Positions 42,730 through 53,094 of a stretch of DNA of 60,885 bases are shown here, piece by piece. Both the position numbers and the translations under genes were made by a program. Numbering within the stretch: the stretch's first letter is position 1; the number at the start of each line of letters is the position of its first letter. The notes under the pieces were generated by a model that ran no database searches, was not told the origin of the DNA, and saw only the letters and a list, made by a program, of their open reading frames with translations. Origin of the DNA: Centipeda flueggei ATCC 43531 (GTDB lineage Bacteria; Bacillota; Negativicutes; Selenomonadales; Selenomonadaceae). The stretch lies in NCBI RefSeq assembly GCF_000160695.1, contig NZ_GG694006.1, positions 1,093,826-1,154,710 on the forward strand, given 5' to 3'.

Positions 42730-43569
42730 GTGAGTATCATCGAACTCGACCAAAAGAAAAATCGCTACCTTGAGAAGATCAAGCAGCTTCGATTGATGGA
42801 TGACACGTTCTTTAACAGCTGCTTTGACGGGAATATTCCCTGTATGGAGGTCGTGCTTCGTGCTGTGCTGGGCAATGACCGTCTGCGTGTGACAGAGGTC
42901 ATTACGCAGCAGAGTGTGCCAAATCTCTACGGTCGTTCCGTACGATTCGACGCACTAGCGACGGATGGCGAGAACATCTACGATGTGGAGATTCAGCGCA
43001 GCGACGAGGGTGCAATTCCCCGTCGTGCGAGATTCAACAGCAGCATGATTGATTCTCGCGAGGTCAGCAAGGGAACACTCTTCCCCGACCTGCCGGAGAC
43101 CTACGTCATCTTTATCACCGAGCATGACATATGGAAGCGAGGAAAACCGCTCTACAAGGTGCGAAGAACATTCGAGGACACCGAGGAGGTATTCGACGAC
43201 GGTGCACACATTCTCTACGTCAACGGGGAATGTCAGAGCGAAAGCCCGCTCGGACGTCTTATGCACGACTTCTTTTGCAGTGATCCGAATGATATGTACA
43301 GCGACGTGCTCGCCGAACGCGTACGCTTTTTCAAAGAAGACGAAAAGGGGGTTGCAGCTATGTGCAAGGTAATGGAAGAAATCTACAACGACGGTATTGC
43401 TATTGGCGAAGTTCGCGGCGAGGTTCGTGGTGAAATTCGCGGTGCAGAAACAGAACGTATAAAAAGCATCAAGAACCTCATTTCAAGCCTAGGCATCACC
43501 GCCGAAGCTGCAATGGATGCGCTGAAGATTGCCAAGGCCGATCAACCGAAGTATCTGGCGCTCCTCTAA
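42730..43569 (+). CDS. Rpn-family PD-(D/E)XK nuclease (putative transposase-type) protein
   Basis: A 279-residue protein of the recombination-promoting nuclease family. The core begins DDTFFNSCFDGN, followed by a conserved VTEVITQQSVPNLYGRSVRFD and DGENIYDVEIQRSD; Asp and Glu-x-Gln in the last two blocks form the PD-(D/E)XK site. FITEHDIWKRGKPLY is also typical. The C-terminus has a three-unit repeat GE(V/I)RG near residue 227 and a helical tail like the 1543-1836 product. The only visible start is a GTG with a poor ribosome site. Such proteins occur in many copies in Negativicutes and can promote recombination; whether it belongs to the element or hopped into it is unclear. Confidence 0.85.
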   Translation: MSIIELDQKKNRYLEKIKQLRLMDDTFFNSCFDGNIPCMEVVLRAVLGNDRLRVTEVITQQSVPNLYGRSVRFDALATDGENIYDVEIQRSDEGAIPRRARFNSSMIDSREVSKGTLFPDLPETYVIFITEHDIWKRGKPLYKVRRTFEDTEEVFDDGAHILYVNGECQSESPLGRLMHDFFCSDPNDMYSDVLAERVRFFKEDEKGVAAMCKVMEEIYNDGIAIGEVRGEVRGEIRGAETERIKSIKNLISSLGITAEAAMDALKIAKADQPKYLALL

Positions 43570-43579
43570 GGAGAAGTCT

Positions 43580-43733
43580 GCATCACTTTTCTCGTATACT
43601 TCTTCAAAAAGTGATGCACCGTCCGCTTAGTCATTGTCCCCTTGTCCGCCCTGTCCATGCAAATAACATGGTATGGATAGCCCCATAGACATGGATATTC
43701 TGCAAAAATGACACAGGACAAGGGACAAAGCTA
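43580..43733. promoter_or_regulatory. Right subterminal repeat cluster of the element
   Basis: 43570-43977 has no gene. It holds an inverted repeat GCATCACTTTT / AAAAGTGATGC (43580-43590 / 43607-43617). It also has the array TTGTCC-N3-TGTCCG-N2-CTGTCC (43634-43656), which is inverted relative to 27856-27878, and GGACAAGGGAC (about 43719-43729), which forms an inverted pair with the array. These look like binding sites for an element protein, such as arm sites or an origin. Confidence 0.55.
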
Positions 43734-43804
43734 GCTATTTCGTCCGCTGAGGAGGAGATTATACATCTCCCACTAAGACCTCAAAAGTGATGCTCAAATG
43801 AATG

Positions 43805-43834
43805 CGAGGATGCTGCACGGCATCCTCGTTTTTT
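43805..43834 (+). terminator. Terminator near the right end of the element
   Basis: CGAGGATGC / GCATCCTCG with a 6-nt loop and TTTTTT. A similar hairpin lies outside the left end at 27382-27412. Confidence 0.75.
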
Positions 43835-43888
43835 ATGTCATAATCACCTATTTCTCTTACCCAAAAATCCATGTTCAAAATCTCGTGT

Positions 43889-43908
43889 GCCCAAAATGTG
43901 CCCAAAAT
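43889..43908. promoter_or_regulatory. Right-end tandem GTGCCCAAA motif
   Basis: GTGCCCAAAAT followed by GTGCCCAAA; the same tandem lies at about 27730-27750 inside the left end. In the chromosomal flank (27357-27499) the matching place has a single, altered unit. It is a candidate integrase arm site. Confidence 0.5.
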
Positions 43909-43932
43909 CGTGTTTTTCACCCAAAAATAGAG

Positions 43933-44035
43933 ACAGAAAAGGCTTCGTGGAAATCTCCACGAAGCCTTATTTTTCAATGGCAGAGAGGGTGGGATTCGAA
44001 CCCACGGTGGCTCATCACCACACTTGATTTCGAGT
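43933..44035. repeat. Right attachment site (103-bp perfect direct repeat)
   Basis: Identical to 27500-27602 over 103 bp. It contains the 3' 58 nt of the intact tRNA-Ser gene and the tRNA terminator hairpin (43941-43966), so the element brings a replacement for both and the tRNA stays functional after insertion. Confidence 0.92.
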
Positions 44036-44066
44036 CAAGCACCTTCGACCACTCGGACACCTCTCC
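43978..44066 (-). tRNA. tRNA-Ser (anticodon CGA)
   Basis: An 89-nt gene including an encoded CCA. Acceptor arms GGAGAGG and CCTCTCT, D arm, anticodon stem CTTGA / TCAAG around loop CTCGAAA (anticodon CGA, codon UCG), a long variable arm as usual for tRNA-Ser, and T arm GGGTTCGAATCCC. It is the integration target of the element; the 5' part is chromosomal and the 3' part was supplied by the element. A terminator hairpin follows at 43941-43966. Confidence 0.96.
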
Positions 44067-44146
44067 ATGCCGCTGTGCGACATGACGCATTATAGCACAG
44101 TGAGGGGCGCATTGGCAAGGGATTTTTTCCGTACAAGGCAGGAAGC

Positions 44147-45436
44147 TCAGACCGCATCGAATGCCGTCGTGAGGTCGGCAAGGAGATCGTCGATGTGCTC
44201 GATGCCGACGGAGAGACGGATCGTGCCTCTGCCGATGCCGGATGCCGCAAGCTCCGCATCGTTCATCTGGGAGTGCGTGGTGGTCGCGGGATGGATGACG
44301 AGCGACTTCACGTCGGCGACGTTCGCGAGGAGCGAGAAGAGTTTCAGATGATCGATGAAGCGGAATGCCGCCTCCTGACCGCCCGCGATGTCAAAGGTGA
44401 AGATCGATATGCCGCCCTGCGGGAAGTAACGCTCGTAGATGGCGTGATCGGGATGGTGCGGGAGCGAGGGGTGATTGACGCGCTCGGCCTTCGGATGCTT
44501 CACGAGGAAGTCCACGATCTTCAGTGCGTTTGACACGTGCCGCTCGACGCGCAGGGAAAGTGTCTCAAGCCCCTGCAGGAAGAGGAATGCGTTGAACGGA
44601 GCGATCGCCGCGCCCGTGTCACGCAGGAGGAGGGCACGGATGTACGTAACGAAAGCGACGGGGCCGAGTGCCTCGACGAAGTTCACGCCGTGATAGCTCT
44701 CGTTCGGCTGCGTGAGGTGCGGGAAGCGTCCCGATGCCTTCCAGTCGAATGTGCCGCCCTCGACGATGACGCCGCCGAGGCTGGAGCCGTGCCCGCCGAT
44801 GAATTTCGTCGCGGAGTGCACGACGATGTCTGCGCCGTGCTCGATCGGGCGCAGAAGATACGGTGTCGCAAAGGTGTTGTCGATGACGACGGGTACGCCC
44901 TGCGCATGTGCCGCCTGTGCGACGGCCTCGATATCCACGAGATCGGCGTTCGGATTGCCGACGGTCTCGATGAAGACGCATTTCGTGTTCGGGCGGATGG
45001 CATCCGCAAAGCCCTGTGCGCCCGCCCGCGGCTCGACGAAGCTCACGTCGATGCCCCAGTCCTTCGCCGTGTGCGCGAGGAAGTTGTACGTACCGCCGTA
45101 GATGCTCTGCTGCGCGACGACATGATCGCCCTGATGGGCAAGTGCCTGGATCGTCGCCGTGATCGCCGCCGCCCCCGAGGCAAAGGCGAGGGCCGCCGTG
45201 CCGCCCTCGAGCGCCGCGATGCGCTTTTCAAAGACATCCTGTGTCGGATTCATGAGCCGCCCGTAGATATTGCCCGGATCCTTGAGCGCGAAGCGGTCAG
45301 CAGCGTGCTGCGCATTGTGGAAGACGTACGAGGTCGTCTGATAAATCGGTACAGCGCGCGCATCCGTCACGGGATCGGCTTCCTCCTGTCCGACGCGCAC
45401 CTGCAAGGTCTCAAAATGATATTTCTGCTCACTCAT
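44147..45436 (-). CDS. metY: O-acetylhomoserine sulfhydrylase (homocysteine synthase)
   Basis: A 429-residue PLP enzyme of the Cys/Met metabolism family that makes homocysteine from O-acetylhomoserine and sulfide. Hallmarks: the start LQVRVGQEEADPVT, YGRLMNPTQDVFEKR, YGGTYNFLAHT, DNTFATPYLLRP and the PLP lysine in VVHSATKFIGGHG. The length (about 430) and the insertion around residues 230-270 separate MetY from the shorter MetB/MetC types. The start is the ATG preceded by AAAAGGGG. The promoter lies at 45485-45512; no S-box or T-box is seen in the 42-nt leader. It diverges from dps. Confidence 0.93.
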   Translation of the reverse strand: MSEQKYHFETLQVRVGQEEADPVTDARAVPIYQTTSYVFHNAQHAADRFALKDPGNIYGRLMNPTQDVFEKRIAALEGGTAALAFASGAAAITATIQALAHQGDHVVAQQSIYGGTYNFLAHTAKDWGIDVSFVEPRAGAQGFADAIRPNTKCVFIETVGNPNADLVDIEAVAQAAHAQGVPVVIDNTFATPYLLRPIEHGADIVVHSATKFIGGHGSSLGGVIVEGGTFDWKASGRFPHLTQPNESYHGVNFVEALGPVAFVTYIRALLLRDTGAAIAPFNAFLFLQGLETLSLRVERHVSNALKIVDFLVKHPKAERVNHPSLPHHPDHAIYERYFPQGGISIFTFDIAGGQEAAFRFIDHLKLFSLLANVADVKSLVIHPATTTHSQMNDAELAASGIGRGTIRLSVGIEHIDDLLADLTTAFDAV

Positions 45437-45484
45437 GGCGATTCCCCTTTTCCAGATTTCGAAACACATAGTTTGTTGCTATGA

Positions 45485-45512
45485 ATTATATACAAAAGAT
45501 AGGATTTGTCAA
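45485..45512 (-). promoter_or_regulatory. metY promoter
   Basis: On the minus strand TTGACA (45507-45512), 16-bp spacer, TATAAT (45485-45490). Both hexamers are perfect. Confidence 0.8.
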
Positions 45513-45544
45513 GGAAAATATTCCATCGAGATTTTTTCGCAAAA

Positions 45545-45590
45545 TTATTTAATAATAACTATTGACAAGTAGAGCTTACCGTGCTATAAT
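45545..45590 (+). promoter_or_regulatory. dps promoter with an AT palindrome upstream
   Basis: TTGACA (45562-45567), 17-bp spacer, TATAAT (45585-45590): consensus at all 12 positions. The palindrome TTATTTAATAA (45545-45555) just upstream might be a regulator site, but it matches the PerR box only poorly. Confidence 0.8.
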
Positions 45591-45662
45591 TACACACGTA
45601 ATGAGATACAAAACAGATGCCACACAGCATCTGCAGAACAACACGATGAAAGGGGAATTACC

Positions 45663-46103
45663 ATGAATAAGGAAATCACAAGCGCACTCAACGGTTACAT
45701 CGCCAACATCGGCGTCGGCTACATCAAGCTGCACAACCTCCACTGGAACGTGGTCGGCTCGCAGTTCAAGGCAGTGCATGAGTACCTCGAGTCGCTCTAT
45801 GATGCATTTGCAGACGTGCTCGATGAGAGTGCTGAGATCCTCAAGATCTGCGGTGAGCAGCCTGTGGCAAGCCTGAAGGGCTATCTTGCCATCGCGACGA
45901 TCAAGGAGCTTGCAGATGAAAAGGTCGATCAGAAGAAGGCGCTCCAGCTCACGCTCGCCGACCTTGAGCTGCTCCGTGACCAGGCAGCCTCCATCCGCGC
46001 CCTCGCGGACAAGGACGATGTCTTCGGCATCGCCAACCTCATGGAGGATCACATTGCAAACTACGCAAAGCAGATCTGGTTCCTCCGCTCCATGCTTGCA
46101 TAA
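45663..46103 (+). CDS. dps: Dps-type ferritin
   Basis: A 146-residue Dps-family protein. It forms a hollow dodecamer that oxidises and stores iron and protects DNA from peroxide. The ferroxidase residues are visible: His in KLHNLHWNVVG (about residues 23-33) and HEYLESLYDAFADVLDESAE (about 40-58), the typical Dps signature. The length suits the short Firmicutes type with no long basic N-terminus, so DNA binding may be weak. The ATG follows GAAAGGGG. It has its own consensus promoter, diverging from metY, and a perfect terminator. Confidence 0.95.
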   Translation: MNKEITSALNGYIANIGVGYIKLHNLHWNVVGSQFKAVHEYLESLYDAFADVLDESAEILKICGEQPVASLKGYLAIATIKELADEKVDQKKALQLTLADLELLRDQAASIRALADKDDVFGIANLMEDHIANYAKQIWFLRSMLA

Positions 46104-46118
46104 TATTCTTCCCGACAG

Positions 46119-46154
46119 AAAAAGCCGCCGTGCAGCTGCACGGCGGCTTTTTTT
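46119..46154. terminator. Terminator between dps and the MFS gene
   Basis: A perfect 15-bp palindrome, AAAAGCCGCCGTGCA and its complement, followed by TTTTTTT. It serves dps and, from the other side, probably the MFS gene. Confidence 0.85.
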
Positions 46155-46213
46155 GTTGAGAAACGAGGTGCAGCGCATTTCTGAGCCGCATGTCCGCCCG
46201 TTGATCCGATCCG

Positions 46214-47434
46214 CTATGATTGTTCCTCCTGCCCTCTGTGCTGCGTCTCCTTCATAAAGAATGCAACGACGACGAGCACCGCCTCGAAGGCAATGACAAT
46301 GATATCAAGTGCCGCCGCATGGCCGAGCGTACTCGTCAAAAAGCCCATCAAAGGACCGGAAAAGAACGAGAGAAAGTAGCTCGATGCACCGACGATGCCG
46401 GTCGCAAGCCCGATCTGCTGATGACTGACGCCATCCTGTGCGATCGTGTAGCCGAGAACATAGACAGCATGAAGCCCGATGCCCATCATCGCACCGACGA
46501 TGTAGAGGAGCGGTGAGTTCTGCGGCATAATGTGGAAAATGATGAGGGCGCAGAGCGCGTTAAGTGCCGAGAGGAAGAGCACCGTCGGCCGCCGGCCAAA
46601 GCGATCGGCAAAGAATCCCAAAAGGACGCCGCTTAGTCCGCCGATCCCATAAATTGCGCCGAAGAACTGCCCTGCCTCCGTCGCACTGAATCCCTTATAG
46701 GTCATAAAGAGATACGGTCCCATCGAGGCGAACCCCCAATATGGGATGATGTTCAGAATCTGAATCAGCACGGCGAGCCATACGACCTTGTTGAAACCGA
46801 CGGTGCGCACTGCCTCACACAGGTGAAGGCGCTTGACATCCTTGGACGTGTCTGTGTACCGCGCCCGCAGTCCTGCGATGAGGAGAAGGCCGAAGATGAC
46901 GGTCACAACGCCCATGTGCTGAAGGCCGACGCTCCACTCTCCCGTACGCTCGAGGCTCCATCCGTAGTAGGCGGGGCCGACATACGCGCCGATCGAATAA
47001 AAGGTCATCATGAGACCGTTGAGCATTGCGCGTGCCGCAGGAAAAATCGAGCCCGCCACGGAGTACATGACGATATTCCAGCAGCCCTCTGCGACACCGA
47101 ACATAAAGCGCCAGAACGCCGCAGCAGCGAAACTCGCCGAGGTCGTCACGAGAGCCGTCATACAGCCGAGCCCAACCATCCCCATGACAAGCATCCGCTT
47201 GCGTCCAAAACGGTCTGCCAGATAGCCTGCAGGAATGTCAACAAGTGCCTGCCCAAGAGTAAATATCGTGCCGATCGTGCCGAGCTGAACGGCGGTCAGT
47301 GAGATGCTTGCCGCGACGGCTTTGAGTCCGACGCCGAACGACAAACGGTTGGCCGAGTAAAAAGCATAGCCTAGGGCCAGCAGGAAAAGCTGGAACCACA
47401 CGATTTTGGGGATGTTGGAAAGACTTTTTTTCAT
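46214..47434 (-). CDS. MFS transporter
   Basis: A 406-residue protein with twelve hydrophobic segments. The MFS signature between segments 2 and 3 is clear (DIPAGYLADRFGRKRMLV, about 67-85) and is repeated in the second half (GFFADRFGRRPTVLF, about 270-284). The N-terminus (WFQLFLLALGYAFYSANRLSFGVGL) resembles the sugar-phosphate/hexuronate class of MFS. The substrate is unknown. The ATG is preceded by GAAAGAAG and by a promoter at 47494-47522. It sits between the dps terminator and the AI-2E-type gene, which is upstream on the same strand. Confidence 0.9.
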   Translation of the reverse strand: MKKSLSNIPKIVWFQLFLLALGYAFYSANRLSFGVGLKAVAASISLTAVQLGTIGTIFTLGQALVDIPAGYLADRFGRKRMLVMGMVGLGCMTALVTTSASFAAAAFWRFMFGVAEGCWNIVMYSVAGSIFPAARAMLNGLMMTFYSIGAYVGPAYYGWSLERTGEWSVGLQHMGVVTVIFGLLLIAGLRARYTDTSKDVKRLHLCEAVRTVGFNKVVWLAVLIQILNIIPYWGFASMGPYLFMTYKGFSATEAGQFFGAIYGIGGLSGVLLGFFADRFGRRPTVLFLSALNALCALIIFHIMPQNSPLLYIVGAMMGIGLHAVYVLGYTIAQDGVSHQQIGLATGIVGASSYFLSFFSGPLMGFLTSTLGHAAALDIIVIAFEAVLVVVAFFMKETQHRGQEEQS

Positions 47435-47493
47435 GATAGGTCGCTTCTTTCGGTTTGTATTTGTGCGGGTAAAGCTGCATTCCCACAGTTCAT

Positions 47494-47522
47494 ATCATAA
47501 TGCCTCATCAAAAATTTTTCAA
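47494..47522 (-). promoter_or_regulatory. Promoter of the MFS gene
   Basis: On the minus strand TTGAAA (47517-47522), 17-bp spacer, TATGAT (47494-47499), directly after the stop of the AI-2E-type gene. Confidence 0.65.
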
Positions 47523-48551
47523 TCACGGCTTTTCTTCCTCCCCCTCCGTCGTCTCGGTTTTCTGCTCATGATAGATATCCGTTACAACGATCTTGACAAT
47601 AACCATGAAGGGAACGGCGAGGAACATTCCTGCGGCACCGAGGATCTCGCCGCCGAAGACGACGCCGAGGATGACGGCAACGGGGTGGAGGTGGAGGCTC
47701 TTTCCGACAAGGGCGGGATAGACAATGTTGTGATTGATCTGTGTCAGTGCAAGGTAAAAGAGTGCGGTCTGCACAGTCAGGTCATGGGCTGCCGAGGCGG
47801 TCATGATTGTGCCGAGTGCGGATGCGGCGGTGGGGCCAAGAACGGGAACGAACTCACTGATCCCGGAGAGCAGAGCAAAGACGGAGCCATACGGCAGACC
47901 CATGAGGACAAAGTAAAGGAATACGATAAGCCCCGTGATGATACACATGACAAGCTGACTGCATACGTAGATGCGCAGAGCGTGGAGCAGGCGGTCAAAG
48001 AGGTTCAGGACACGCCCGCGTGATCCATACGGAAAGAGCCCCGCAAGCCAGCGTTTGATCGTCTTTCCGTCCTTCAGGAGGTAGAAGGAAACGAAGATGA
48101 TGATGACGAAGTCCATGATTTTGCCGACGGCGGCAAGCAGGAAGGAGAGCGACGCGCGCAGGAGCTCCGCGCCGACGCTGCGCAGCTTGTCGAGGAAGCT
48201 CTCCATCTCCTGCTGCAGATCCATCTCTGTGAGAAGTGGCATCTGCTGGAGTCCCTGCCCGATGCTCGGCAGCTCCGTGACGAAACGCTGCAGGGACGGG
48301 ACAACAGAGCGTGAAAGGACGGAGAGGAGGACGAGGACGAGCAGGAGAAAGAGGAGGATCGCCCCCGCCGACGCGATGCCGCGCGGGATGCGCCGCTGCT
48401 CCATCGCATCCACGACGGGCTGCAGGAGGAGCTGCAGGAGGAGCGAGAGAAAGACGATAAAGGCGAAGTCCTGAAAGAACCAGAAGGAGGAGAGCAGCGC
48501 CGCAAAGACGATGGCAAGGATGATGGAGGTGCGGTGATTCGCGAGGTTCAT
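47523..48551 (-). CDS. AI-2E (PerM) family transporter
   Basis: A 342-residue polytopic protein of the PF01594 family. It shows the family layout: two hydrophobic segments at the N-terminus (about 10-45), another near 60-80, an amphipathic soluble part (about 85-145), then five hydrophobic segments, with the family's YVCSQLVMCIITGLIVF and GLPYGSVFALLSGISEFVPVLGP (about 210-245) and PALVGKSLHLHPVAVILGV near the end. Members export varied small compounds or ions; AI-2 is only one proposed substrate. The ATG follows AGGAGGCACCT. No operon partner is certain. Confidence 0.9.
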   Translation of the reverse strand: MNLANHRTSIILAIVFAALLSSFWFFQDFAFIVFLSLLLQLLLQPVVDAMEQRRIPRGIASAGAILLFLLLVLVLLSVLSRSVVPSLQRFVTELPSIGQGLQQMPLLTEMDLQQEMESFLDKLRSVGAELLRASLSFLLAAVGKIMDFVIIIFVSFYLLKDGKTIKRWLAGLFPYGSRGRVLNLFDRLLHALRIYVCSQLVMCIITGLIVFLYFVLMGLPYGSVFALLSGISEFVPVLGPTAASALGTIMTASAAHDLTVQTALFYLALTQINHNIVYPALVGKSLHLHPVAVILGVVFGGEILGAAGMFLAVPFMVIVKIVVTDIYHEQKTETTEGEEEKP

Positions 48552-48590
48552 AGGTGCCTCCTTTCGCAGTCATGTGTGGAGCTATGATAG

Positions 48591-48737
48591 CATATTCACG
48601 GCGCATCGTCCACTAAAAGGTACAGCGTCTTCAGCGAGAAGGAACGCGCAAAGCTGACCGCGTTTGTCAGAAACAGCAGCTCTCTCATTTGGGAGATTGC
48701 ACGTGAGGACGGTGAAGTCATTGCCGACGTAGGGTGA
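48591..48737 (+). pseudogene. Possible gene remnant, C-terminal end only
   Basis: An open stretch of about 48 codons ends in TGA at 48735-48737 and reads like real protein (YSVFSEKERAKLTAFVRNSS, then LIWEIAREDGEVIADVG), but has no start codon; stops lie in frame just upstream. It may be the tail of a gene whose front was deleted. A terminator hairpin follows at 48752. Confidence 0.35.
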
Positions 48738-48751
48738 TTTATTCAGGACAC

Positions 48752-48790
48752 AAAAGCCGCCCCGACCATTTCGGTCGGAGCGGCTTTTTT
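48752..48790. terminator. Terminator of the ATP synthase operon
   Basis: A hairpin AAAAGCCGC-x-CCGACC / GGTCGG-x-GCGGCTTTTTT with a short loop, T-rich on both sides. It lies 10 bp past the atpC stop. Confidence 0.85.
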
Positions 48791-48799
48791 CCCGGTGAA

Positions 48800-49234
48800 T
48801 CATGCGCCGGGCTTCACTGTCTTCGCGGTCTGCAGGCGTGCTGCGGCGCGTTTCAGTGCGAGGGAGGCGCGCTGTTCGTCGATGATGCTCGCCTGTGCAT
48901 CGGGGTCCTCACGCAGACGCTGCAGTCGCTCCTGCGCACGCTCATAGGCACGCTGGGCACGGTTGATGTCGATGTCGATCGGCTCCTCCGCTGCTGTTGC
49001 GAGTACGGTGATCTTGTCGGGGGTAACCTCCATGAAGCCGCCCGCCACAGCGATGAGCTGTTCCTTGGCGTCGACATGAATCTTCATGGCATGGGGCTCA
49101 AGTCCCGTAACGAGGGGAATGTGCTTCGGCAGGATGCCGATCTCGCCGCCCGTGGAGCGGGCGATGAGCATGTCGATGTCGGCGGCATAGACCACGCGGT
49201 CGGGAGATACGATCTCCAGCTTGATGGTCGCCAT
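48800..49234 (-). CDS. atpC: ATP synthase epsilon subunit
   Basis: A 144-residue central-stalk subunit of F1. It has the N-terminal beta-sandwich (TIKLEIVSPDRVVYAADIDMLIARSTGGEIGILPKHIPLVTGL) and the C-terminal helical hairpin (NRAQRAYERAQERLQRL...LALKRAAARLQ) that can inhibit ATP hydrolysis. Length and layout are normal. It is the last gene of atpIBEFHAGDC, 3 bp after atpD, and is followed by the operon terminator. Confidence 0.96.
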   Translation of the reverse strand: MATIKLEIVSPDRVVYAADIDMLIARSTGGEIGILPKHIPLVTGLEPHAMKIHVDAKEQLIAVAGGFMEVTPDKITVLATAAEEPIDIDINRAQRAYERAQERLQRLREDPDAQASIIDEQRASLALKRAAARLQTAKTVKPGA

Positions 49235-49237
49235 CCG

Positions 49238-50662
<1,425 letters not shown>

Positions 50663-50692
50663 TTACCTCCATGCACGCGGCGTACATGGATG

Positions 50693-51541
50693 TCACTTGA
50701 GTGCCTCGGCGCCGCCGACGATCTCGTTGATCTCGTTCGTGATGCCCGCCTGACGTACCTTGTTGTAGTAGAGGTCGAGCTTCCCGATGAGCTCCCCGGC
50801 GTTGTCGGTCGCGTTGCTCATCGCGTTCATGCGTGAGCTCAGCTCGCTCGCCGCCGACTGGAGGAGCGCCGCATAGATGGTGGTGAAAAGGTACTGCGGC
50901 AGCAGTGCCCCGAGCACCTCCTCGGCATTCGGCTCATAGATGTAGGGTGCCTGTGCGTGTCCCTCGCCTGCCTCTGCGGTAAAGGGCAGGAGTTTCACGG
51001 CCTCGGGCACACAGGTAATGGCCGACACGAAACGCGTGTAGACCATGTAGACTTCTTTGATCTCGCCGGACTCAAACGCACTGATAAGCGTGCGCGCGAT
51101 CTTCTGCGCATGACGCGCCTGCGGGCGCTCGCTGATGCCGACGCGCTGACTGATGATGTCAAAGCTGCGGTTCTTGAAGAAGTCGCGTGCCTTGCGCCCG
51201 ACGGTGACGATCTGCGTGTTGGACTTATCCTCGACGAGCGTCATCGCCTTTTTGAGTGCGTTGCTGGAGTATGCGCCTGCAAGCCCCTTGTCCGCCGCCA
51301 TGACGAGGATGAGGCGCTTGCCGCTCTCATGCTGCTCGAGGAGCGGATGCGCGATGCCCGTCGCCGCTGCCGCCACGCTGCGGATGACCGCAGCCGTCTT
51401 TTCGGCGTAGGGGCGGTTGCTGTTGGCAGCCTCCTTGGCACGGCGCAGACGCGAGGTCGCGACCATGTCCATGGCGTTCGTGATCTGCTGGATGCTCTTG
51501 ACGCTGCGGATGCGCCGGCGGATGTCCTGTAAATTTGCCAT
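50693..51541 (-). CDS. atpG: ATP synthase gamma subunit
   Basis: A 282-residue rotor shaft of F1. N-terminal IRRRIRSVKSIQQITNAMDMVATSRLRRAKEAA and C-terminal ASELSSRMNAMSNATDNAGELI...YNKVRQAGITNEINEIVGGAEAL are the two coiled-coil helices that fill the ring; the middle is the Rossmann-like part. The start ATG at 51541 follows GGAGAGG. It lies between atpA and atpD as in most bacteria. Confidence 0.97.
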   Translation of the reverse strand: MANLQDIRRRIRSVKSIQQITNAMDMVATSRLRRAKEAANSNRPYAEKTAAVIRSVAAAATGIAHPLLEQHESGKRLILVMAADKGLAGAYSSNALKKAMTLVEDKSNTQIVTVGRKARDFFKNRSFDIISQRVGISERPQARHAQKIARTLISAFESGEIKEVYMVYTRFVSAITCVPEAVKLLPFTAEAGEGHAQAPYIYEPNAEEVLGALLPQYLFTTIYAALLQSAASELSSRMNAMSNATDNAGELIGKLDLYYNKVRQAGITNEINEIVGGAEALK

Positions 51542-51559
51542 ATACGGTCACCTCTCCCC

Positions 51560-53077
<1,518 letters not shown>

Positions 53078-53094
53078 ATTTCGCTGTCACCCCG

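Larger units (their letters stand above)
27603..44035 (+). mobile_element. Integrated satellite- or phage-like element in tRNA-Ser(CGA), about 16.4 kb
   Basis: The element lies between perfect 103-bp direct repeats at the tRNA-Ser 3' end. It carries an integrase (41470) and excisionase (41217) near the right end, a DUF927-like helicase/ATPase, an RHH protein, ERF, Gp157-like and DUF932 genes, and AT-rich cargo at the left. All genes read the same way. I find no capsid, portal, terminase, holin, relaxase or type IV secretion genes, so it cannot package or transfer itself unaided. It resembles phage satellites or small integrative elements that replicate and borrow transfer functions. Which crossover point within the 103 bp was used cannot be told. 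Confidence 0.88.

Noticed and set aside
45543-45557. A PerR box before dps
   Set aside because: The palindrome is real (TTATTTAATAA) but agrees poorly with TTATAAT-N-ATTATAA, so no regulator is named.
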